From positions 1 through 27,252 of the forward strand of contig CAZQFQ010000019.1 of NCBI GenBank assembly GCA_964592725.1: a stretch of DNA of 27,252 nt, in the 5' to 3' direction. This document shows positions 22,366 through 27,252 of this stretch, in pieces. Positions within the stretch are counted from its first letter, which is position 1. Every line of letters starts with the position of its first letter. The stretch comes from PALSA-1336 sp964592725. GTDB lineage: Bacteria; Patescibacteriota; Doudnabacteria; UBA920. The notes under the pieces were generated by a model. It was not told the DNA's origin, did not search any database, and saw only the letters and a program-made list of their open reading frames with translations. The position numbers and the translations under genes were made by a program.

Positions 22366-22659
22366 ATGCTCTCTATATTTGAATCCGGCGGAAAACAATA
22401 TTTGGTCAAAGCCGGCGATAAAGTCCAGGTAGAAAAATTGGCAGGCGAAGCCGGAGCCACTATTACTTTTGATAAAGTTTTGTTTAGCGACGGCAAAGTG
22501 GGCAAACCCTATGTTTCCGGAAGCACCGTTATCGCCAAAATCCTAAAGCAAGGCCGGGGAGCCAAAGTCCACGTCCTCAAATACCACGCTAAAAGCAAAT
22601 ACCGCCGAAAAATCGGCGCTAGACAGGCTTACACTGAAGTTGAAATAACAAAAGCATAA
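22366..22659 (+). CDS. rplU: Ribosomal protein bL21
   Basis: bL21 binds 23S rRNA in the large subunit. The protein is 97 residues, close to the usual 100. It begins MLSIFESGGKQYLVKAGDKV, the family signature, and ends with KYRRKIGARQAYTEVEI, the rRNA-binding segment. It has its own strong promoter and a strong terminator directly after it, so it is transcribed alone. In most bacteria rplU is followed by rpmA (bL27). That gene is absent here and a minus-strand methyltransferase lies next. Confidence 0.96.
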   Translation: MLSIFESGGKQYLVKAGDKVQVEKLAGEAGATITFDKVLFSDGKVGKPYVSGSTVIAKILKQGRGAKVHVLKYHAKSKYRRKIGARQAYTEVEITKA

Positions 22660-22663
22660 AATT

Positions 22664-22689
22664 AAGACCGCCAATAAGGCGGTCTTTTT
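22664..22689. terminator. Rho-independent terminator of rplU
   Basis: AAGACCGCC (22664-22672), loop AATAA, GGCGGTCTT (22678-22686), then a T run. It is a perfect 9-bp stem. The other strand also ends in a T-rich stretch, so it can serve the converging methyltransferase gene. Confidence 0.93.
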
Positions 22690-22690
22690 A

Positions 22691-23422
22691 TCAAACTTTT
22701 TCAAACAGCATCATCGTAAATCTATCTCCCGCACAGCGTGTGTCCTTTTGCTTTACCATTTGATAAGGTTTAAATAGCTCAGCATATTCTTCCGGCTTTC
22801 GAAATATAGAAAATTTTGAACTTGGTAAATCGGGATTTTGCGGATCAAATGTATGCTCAACAATAAAAATTCTGCCCGATAAAGTTTTTAGTTTCTCAAC
22901 GGTTTCTTTTAGCTCTTGTGGGTTGGTTATGTGCAATAAAACTATTGATTCAAAAACCAAATCATAATTTCCTGCTGGTAAATCCGCTTCTGTTATTTTA
23001 CCCACCAGCAGTTGTATATTTTTAAGATTCTCCAAATTTTTCTTGGCTTTTTCAATCATTTCCGGCGTCATATCTATGCCAAGAACTTCCTTTGCCTTCT
23101 CTGCTAAAACTGCCGTCATCCTGCCCACGCCAACACCAAATTCAAAGACTCTTTTATCTTCAAATAATCCTGAAATAAATTCTAAAATTTCTTTTTGAAG
23201 CTCCGCGGTTGCCCTTTCATTTTCTTCGACTGTATGACGAGCGGACATAACAGCCTGAACTCCTTCGCGCTTAGCCCTAGCTATCCAATGCTCTTTTACA
23301 TCTTGTGCCGACAATTGCTCCTTTTGACTCCGGTCAACCACCTCATAGGTGTCCCGCTCTGCCGCCGATAAATCGTGGCCAATCGCATTTTCAGGTTTAA
23401 TGGGATTTTCTTGTTGGTTCAT
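22691..23422 (-). CDS. SAM-dependent methyltransferase, class I, unknown target
   Basis: This 243-residue protein carries a Rossmann-type methyltransferase domain from about residue 85. Motif I is FEFGVGVGRM (93-102), followed by LGIDMTPEMIEKAK with acidic D117 that would bind the SAM ribose. LVGKITEADLPAGNYDLVFESIVLLHI forms motifs II and III. The sequence resembles small-molecule methyltransferases of the UbiE/methyltransferase-11 type and not a DNA methylase. The N-terminal 80 residues are polar and helical. recR ends two bases upstream, so the genes are probably cotranscribed; GAAGGGA in the recR end may act as the ribosome binding site. Confidence 0.8.
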   Translation of the reverse strand: MNQQENPIKPENAIGHDLSAAERDTYEVVDRSQKEQLSAQDVKEHWIARAKREGVQAVMSARHTVEENERATAELQKEILEFISGLFEDKRVFEFGVGVGRMTAVLAEKAKEVLGIDMTPEMIEKAKKNLENLKNIQLLVGKITEADLPAGNYDLVFESIVLLHITNPQELKETVEKLKTLSGRIFIVEHTFDPQNPDLPSSKFSIFRKPEEYAELFKPYQMVKQKDTRCAGDRFTMMLFEKV

Positions 23423-23424
23423 AT

Positions 23425-24087
23425 TTAATATTCCCTTCTTCCTTCCATCGCCCTCATTAAAGTAATATCATCCGCGTATTCCAAATCGCCGCCCATGGGG
23501 AGGCCGCGGGCTATGCGGGTGATTTTGACAGGCTTATCCGCCGACCCGCTTATTTGCTTATTGGCTTCCCTAATGACTTTTGAAAGATGCATGGCCGTGG
23601 TTTCACCTTCAAGGGAGGGGTTGGTGGCGATGATGATTTCTTTAATCTCTGTATGTTCCTTGGTAGGGGAGGGTTTGAAACCCTCCCCTACGATGCGGTT
23701 CAACAAAGATTCCACTTCCAAATTTTCCGGCCCGATTCCTTCCAGCGGATTTAACACTCCGCCAAGGACATGGAAAATGCCGTTAAATTGTCCGGATTTA
23801 TCAATCGCCTGGGCATCAAGAGGTTCCTCGACAACGCAAATAATCGATTGGTCTCGCTTTGGGTCAGTGCAGGTAATACACGGGTCGCTTTCGCCCATAT
23901 TGTGGCAAACAGAGCAAAAGACAATTCCTTCTTTAACTTTGGCGATTGATTGTGACAAACTATCTAAATCTATATTATCTTCTTTCAATAAATAAAAAGC
24001 CAACCGCTGAGCGGTTTTGGGTCCTATGCCTGGGAGTCGGCCAAGCTCGTTTATTAGTTTTTGCAATGATGTGGGTAATTTTGTCAT
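23425..24087 (-). CDS. recR: Recombination protein RecR with in-frame palindromic insertion
   Basis: RecR works with RecO/RecF to load RecA on single-stranded DNA. The start at 24087 gives 220 residues beginning MTKLPTSLQKLINELGRLPG; a longer start at 24132 only translates a repeat. Order: helix-hairpin-helix (LPGIGPKTAQRLAFYLL, 18-34), zinc finger with C58, C61, C70 and C73, and the TOPRIM domain (from about 80, CVVEEPLDAQAI). The terminal RGLPMGGDLEYADDITL is the conserved RecR end. V133-T142 (VGEGFKPSPT) come from the 29-bp family C palindrome. As recalled, E. coli and B. subtilis RecR are about ten residues shorter here. The insertion lies in a loop before the EIIIATNPSLEGE strand. Confidence 0.95.
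   Translation of the reverse strand: MTKLPTSLQKLINELGRLPGIGPKTAQRLAFYLLKEDNIDLDSLSQSIAKVKEGIVFCSVCHNMGESDPCITCTDPKRDQSIICVVEEPLDAQAIDKSGQFNGIFHVLGGVLNPLEGIGPENLEVESLLNRIVGEGFKPSPTKEHTEIKEIIIATNPSLEGETTAMHLSKVIREANKQISGSADKPVKITRIARGLPMGGDLEYADDITLMRAMEGRREY
23663..23691. repeat. Family C 29-bp palindrome inside recR
   Basis: Read on the minus strand it is identical, base for base, to the copy at 19300-19328 and is translated in the same frame as VGEGFKPSPT. The arms of 14 are perfect around a one-base centre. Confidence 0.95.
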
Positions 24088-24099
24088 TAGATTTTTCTC

Positions 24100-24186
24100 G
24101 GCGTCATCCTGAGTGCATCCGAAGGATCTCAATCAAAATAATGGGATTCTTCGCCCTCGGCTGCACTCGGTACTCAGAATGACGCC
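24100..24186. repeat. Palindromic repeat, family A (between recR and dnaB)
   Basis: The ends GGCGTCATCCTGAGT and ACTCAGAATGACGCC pair with one mismatch over 15; 87 bp in all. It starts 13 bases upstream of the recR ATG and supplies the spurious in-frame ATG at 24132. Confidence 0.88.
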
Positions 24187-24195
24187 ACTAATTAC

Positions 24196-25587
24196 TTAAA
24201 CGGGCTCTTCCGCCGGCGCCATGCTTTCCATTACCGTTTGCGGGGAAACGTCAAAAGTCCGGTCCAGATTTTTGAACGAAGTTTTTTCCTGGTCAAAGAA
24301 CAATTCCACCTGGCCGGTTGGGCCGTTTCTGTGTTTTTTAATATGGATTTCGGCAATGTGGGGGCGTTTGGCGTCTTTGCCCTTATACATTTCTTCGCGG
24401 TAAATAAACATTACCACATCGGCGTCCTGTTCAATGGAACCGGATTCGCGCAAATCCGCCAGCTGGGGAATTTTGTCGGGGCGGCTTTCCACGCCGCGCG
24501 ACAATTGCGATAAAGCCAAAACCGGCACATTTAACTCGCGGGCCAAAAGTTTTAAAGCGCGGGAAATTTCGGAAACTTCCTGCACGCGGTTTTCCTGGTT
24601 TCGCCCTTCCATCAACTGCAAATAATCCACAACGATTAAACCTACACCGTGTTCCGATTGCAACCTTCGCGCTTTAGTTCGTATTTCCATAATGTTGCTT
24701 CCGGCCGCGTCATCAATAAAAATAGGGGATTCGCTAAGCTCACCCATGGCCTTGCCAATGTGGTCAAAGTCATCTTCGTTCAAATGACCGGTGCGAATTT
24801 TCCATAGGTTGACGTCACTTTGCGAAGAAAGCAAACGGTCAACCAACTGGTCTTTGCTCATTTCCAAAGAAAAAATCCCGACCGGCACTTTGGCGTTTAC
24901 CGCGACGTTCCGCATAATATCCAAAGCCAGGGAAGTTTTACCCATTGAAGGCCGCGCCGCCAAAACCACAAGGTCGGATTTTTGCAAACCGCCGAGCAAG
25001 TTGTCCAAATCCACATAGCCGGTCGGAAGGCCGCGCAATTTACCTTTTTCGCGGTGCAGTTCGTCTATTCTTTCAAAAGTAGTGTGTAAAATATTGCCAA
25101 TCGAAACAAAATTCTGCTTTAAATGTTTTTGAGAAATGCTGAATAATTTTTGCTCCGCGACATCTAAGATATCTTCCATTTCGCCTTCTTCTTTAAAAGC
25201 GATGTTGGAAATTTCCCCGGCCGCGGTAATTAGTTTTCTTAACGTGCCCTTTTTGCGGACAATATAAGCGTAGTGGGTCACGTGCGCCGCGGACGGCACC
25301 GCGTTAACCAATTGCGTTAAATAAGAACTGCCGCCGACTTTGTCCAACAACTTTTTTTCTTCCAGCCAATTGGTAACCGTTAGAATATCAACCGAAGTAT
25401 TTTTGGTATACAAATCCAAAATGGCCTCAAAAATCTGTTTATTTTTTTCGTCGTAAAAATGGTCGCTGCTGACAATATCTCCGATTTTGATAATGGCGTC
25501 TTTGTCCAGCATTAAACACCCCAAAACCGACATCTCCGCGTCCAAATTTTGCGGCGGCACTCGTTGAATTGTGTTATTATCCGGCAT
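24196..25587 (-). CDS. dnaB: Replicative DNA helicase DnaB
   Basis: DnaB is the hexameric helicase that unwinds the replication fork. This 463-residue copy is full length, without an intein. The N-terminal domain (about 10-110, PPQNLDAEMSVLGCLMLD) binds primase and neighbouring subunits. The RecA-like ATPase has GLPTGYVDLDNLLGG, Walker A ARPSMGKTS (211-219), LEMSKDQLVDRLLS, Walker B LIVVDYLQLM (317-326), ALSQLSRGVE and SGSIEQDADVV. The mRNA leader contains a hairpin that covers the likely ribosome binding site. A promoter is visible. recR lies 108 bases downstream across a family A repeat. Confidence 0.97.
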   Translation of the reverse strand: MPDNNTIQRVPPQNLDAEMSVLGCLMLDKDAIIKIGDIVSSDHFYDEKNKQIFEAILDLYTKNTSVDILTVTNWLEEKKLLDKVGGSSYLTQLVNAVPSAAHVTHYAYIVRKKGTLRKLITAAGEISNIAFKEEGEMEDILDVAEQKLFSISQKHLKQNFVSIGNILHTTFERIDELHREKGKLRGLPTGYVDLDNLLGGLQKSDLVVLAARPSMGKTSLALDIMRNVAVNAKVPVGIFSLEMSKDQLVDRLLSSQSDVNLWKIRTGHLNEDDFDHIGKAMGELSESPIFIDDAAGSNIMEIRTKARRLQSEHGVGLIVVDYLQLMEGRNQENRVQEVSEISRALKLLARELNVPVLALSQLSRGVESRPDKIPQLADLRESGSIEQDADVVMFIYREEMYKGKDAKRPHIAEIHIKKHRNGPTGQVELFFDQEKTSFKNLDRTFDVSPQTVMESMAPAEEPV

Positions 25588-25597
25588 TATGTTTTAT

Positions 25598-25620
25598 CCC
25601 CCTCTTTTTCAAAGGAGGGG
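25598..25620 (-). promoter_or_regulatory. Leader hairpin covering the dnaB ribosome binding site
   Basis: Read on the minus strand, GAGGGGG (25598-25604) lies ten bases before the dnaB ATG and can pair with CCCCTC (25615-25620). The stem would hide the Shine-Dalgarno site, so it may reduce dnaB translation. The sequence also looks like part of a dispersed repeat. Confidence 0.5.
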
Positions 25621-25645
25621 CTAGGGAAGGTTTAAGATTGATATC

Positions 25646-25673
25646 ATTATAACCCCTTTTAAACCTTTGTAAA
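25646..25673 (-). promoter_or_regulatory. Sigma70-type promoter of dnaB
   Basis: On the minus strand: TTTACA (25668-25673), a 16-base spacer and TATAAT (25646-25651). The leader would be about 50 bases. Confidence 0.75.
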
Positions 25674-25678
25674 AGCCC

Positions 25679-25705
25679 AAAAATAGGCCTCTTTTGGCCT
25701 ATTTT
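25679..25705 (-). terminator. Terminator after cysS
   Basis: On the minus strand AAAATAGGCC, loop AAAAGA, GGCCTATTTTT: a perfect 10-bp stem with a T run, 31 bases after the cysS stop. Confidence 0.85.
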
Positions 25706-25735
25706 GTGGCTATGATGGGGAATATAGGTGAATAG

Positions 25736-27154
25736 CTAAATTTGCAGCTTTTTCTTGACTTTTTGTCCTTCCGGAGTGTCCATTACCTCATAGCCCAAGG
25801 CTTCTATTTGCTTTCTAAGTTCGTCGGATTTTTGGAAGTCTTTTTTATTTTTGGCAAACTCTCTGTCATTCTTTAGCTGAAGAACGTTTTCAGGGATAGC
25901 TGATTCATGACGGACAAAATAATCAGTAAGACCTAAACCAAAAACTGCATCAAATATATCTAGTAAAACCGACCTATCCCTTGCGGTTAAAGTCCTATCT
26001 TTTATGACTTCCCATGCAGTCCCCAAAGCTTCCGGTATATTCAAATCGTTTTCTATTTGCATTTTAAATTTTTCTTTAAACTCCAAAACTGTTTTCTGGT
26101 TAATATCTTTTATTTCTGAAATTTTCTCACGGAATTCAGAAAAACGATTATAAAAATTTTCCACAGCGTTATGAGCCGCTTCTAATCCGTCCCAAGTAAA
26201 ATTCAGTTGCGTTCTGTAATGCGCTTGCAGGCACATGTAGCGATAATCCAAGGGGGAGAAGCCTTTTTCTCTTAAAGTATCAAGAGTAATAAAATTGCCC
26301 TCGCTTTTTCCCATTCGCAAGGAATTTATTTGCAAAAATTCGCCGTGCATCCAGACGTTGGCTAGCGGGACTCCAAAGGCCGCTTCGGACTGTGCTATCT
26401 CGTTTGTATGATGGGTGCCAATATGGTCTACGCCGCCGCAATGAATGTCAAAAGGCTGACCCAAAGCCTTTCGAGAAATAGCGGAACATTCTATGTGCCA
26501 ACCCGGAAAACCTTTGCCCCAGGGGGAATCCCACTGCAAAATGTGATTTTGATAACGACCTGTTAAAAAGAACCATAAAGCAAAATCGGCAGGATGTTTT
26601 TTGTCTTTGTCAATTACGACTTCCTGCCGCGAGGTTTGTTTTTCCGATAATTTCTGGCCTGATAATTTTCCGTAGTCCGGAAACTTTGACGTATCAAAAT
26701 AAATTGCCTGCTCACCTTTGTAGGTAAATCCTTTTTGCTCCAAAATTCTAATCATTTCAATCTGCTCGGAAATAGTAGAGGTTGCGGAAATTATTTGATT
26801 TGGCCGAATGATATTTAAGGCGTCAATGTCGGCAAAAAACTTTTCAGTATAAAATTTCGCTATATCCAAAGGATTTTTACCCTCGCGTTTAGCGCCGACT
26901 TCCAGTTTATCTTCGCCTTCATCGCCGTCGCCGACAAGATGGCCGACATCGGTAATATTCATCGCGTGGTTAACTTTGTAGCCGTCATATTCCAAAACTC
27001 GCTTGAGCAAATCCTCAAAAATATAAGTCCTTAAGTTGCCGATGTGGGCATAATTGTAAACCGTCGGCCCGCAAGTATATAACGAAACCCAACCCTTTTT
27101 AATTGGTCTAAAATCCTCAATTTTTCTAGACAAAGTATTGTAAAGTTTGAGCAT
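25736..27154 (-). CDS. cysS: Cysteinyl-tRNA synthetase
   Basis: CysRS is a class I enzyme that attaches cysteine to tRNA-Cys. The 472-residue protein is full length. The active-site zinc ligands are C28 (YTCGPTVY), C223 (WHIECSAIS), and H248 or H249 with E252 in THHTNEIAQS. The HIGN motif is at 37-40. The KMSKS loop reads RMGKS (280-284), with K to R and S to G changes but the second lysine kept. The usual FPHHENE loop is GTHHTNE. The C-terminal DALR-like helical domain and a KKDFQKSDELRKQIEALGY tail are normal for the family. Its promoter lies so close to the ATG that the message is probably leaderless. Confidence 0.97.
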   Translation of the reverse strand: MLKLYNTLSRKIEDFRPIKKGWVSLYTCGPTVYNYAHIGNLRTYIFEDLLKRVLEYDGYKVNHAMNITDVGHLVGDGDEGEDKLEVGAKREGKNPLDIAKFYTEKFFADIDALNIIRPNQIISATSTISEQIEMIRILEQKGFTYKGEQAIYFDTSKFPDYGKLSGQKLSEKQTSRQEVVIDKDKKHPADFALWFFLTGRYQNHILQWDSPWGKGFPGWHIECSAISRKALGQPFDIHCGGVDHIGTHHTNEIAQSEAAFGVPLANVWMHGEFLQINSLRMGKSEGNFITLDTLREKGFSPLDYRYMCLQAHYRTQLNFTWDGLEAAHNAVENFYNRFSEFREKISEIKDINQKTVLEFKEKFKMQIENDLNIPEALGTAWEVIKDRTLTARDRSVLLDIFDAVFGLGLTDYFVRHESAIPENVLQLKNDREFAKNKKDFQKSDELRKQIEALGYEVMDTPEGQKVKKKLQI

Positions 27155-27160
27155 ATAAAC

Positions 27161-27188
27161 ATTTTAACATATAAGCCATTTGGTACAA
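27161..27188 (-). promoter_or_regulatory. Promoter of cysS, predicted leaderless
   Basis: On the minus strand: TTGTAC (27183-27188), a 16-base spacer and TAAAAT (27161-27166) preceded by TGT as an extended -10. Only six bases separate the -10 from the ATG, so transcription should begin at or next to the start codon. Confidence 0.7.
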
Positions 27189-27212
27189 AACCCAGTATGT
27201 TGGGAAAAATTG

Positions 27213-27244
27213 AAAACCGGACTCTTAAGAATAAAAACCGGACT
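27213..27244. repeat. Two direct repeats 21 bp apart upstream of cysS
   Basis: AAAACCGGACT occurs at 27213-27223 and 27234-27244, spaced 21 bases, two helical turns. They lie about 25 bases or more upstream of the -35. A CCCA/TGGG hairpin (27191-27204) lies between. It may be an operator, or the tail of a neighbouring gene region. Confidence 0.5.
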
Positions 27245-27252
27245 TTTAGATA

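Noticed and set aside
23495..23995. Plus-strand open frame of 166 codons opposite recR
   Set aside because: RecR motifs on the minus strand are unambiguous and the plus-strand product has no family features.
24088..24132. N-terminal extension of recR from ATG 24132
   Set aside because: The residues come from the family A repeat; MTKLPTSLQKLINELG from 24087 is the normal RecR start.
1..27252. Recoded UGA (as in Gracilibacteria or Absconditabacteria)
   Set aside because: Conserved genes such as gyrB, dnaB, lysS and cysS run full length with the standard code and need no in-frame UGA.

Overview
This window looks like chromosome from a member of the Candidate Phyla Radiation (Patescibacteria, Parcubacteria-like). 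This is inferred from style, not from a marker tree. Genes are compact and mostly lack Shine-Dalgarno sites. Type IV pilins sit beside several multi-membrane-span sugar transferases, the UMP kinase is of an archaeal-looking type, and small palindromic repeats fill almost every gap. The standard genetic code fits, because no long ORF needs UGA as a sense codon. No rRNA, tRNA, CRISPR array, transposase or phage gene was seen.

Layout. 1-1730: two type IV pilin-like proteins (the first cut by the window edge, with a duplicated head domain) and a free-standing PheT-B2-like tRNA-binding OB-fold. 1769-2911: a phenylalanyl-tRNA synthetase with mitochondrial-type architecture (PheS-like core fused to an FDX-ACB domain). 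3172-9824: a small unknown protein, then gyrB, greA, lysS, a Nudix hydrolase and serS. 9915-11635: an FtsQ/DivIB-like protein and an archaeal-type UMP kinase lying between two perfect loop-less palindromes. 11762-22169: a cell-surface glycan region with two GT-C transferases and an anchored unknown on the minus strand, then a small membrane protein, a GT2 glycosyltransferase, a YfhO-like protein and a WecA/MraY-family transferase on the plus strand. 22366-22659: rplU with a clear promoter and terminator. 22691-27154 (minus strand): cysS, dnaB, recR and a SAM methyltransferase.

The most striking layer is the repeats. At least six palindromic families occupy intergenic gaps, and several copies lie in frame inside genes. 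The same 29-bp palindrome codes VGEGFKPSPT in both recR and the yfhO-like gene. A 30-bp palindrome adds ten residues to LysRS. A 118-bp element lies in the yfhO-like gene, and a short hairpin lies in gyrB. This resembles the Rickettsia palindromic elements, which also insert in frame in genes. The second notable system is the rearranged PheRS: catalytic core plus FDX-ACB in one chain, the tRNA-binding OB-fold as a separate nearby protein, and no editing domain in the window.

No stretch over about 300 bases lacks a gene. Gaps of 80-250 bases are mostly repeats, promoters and terminators.
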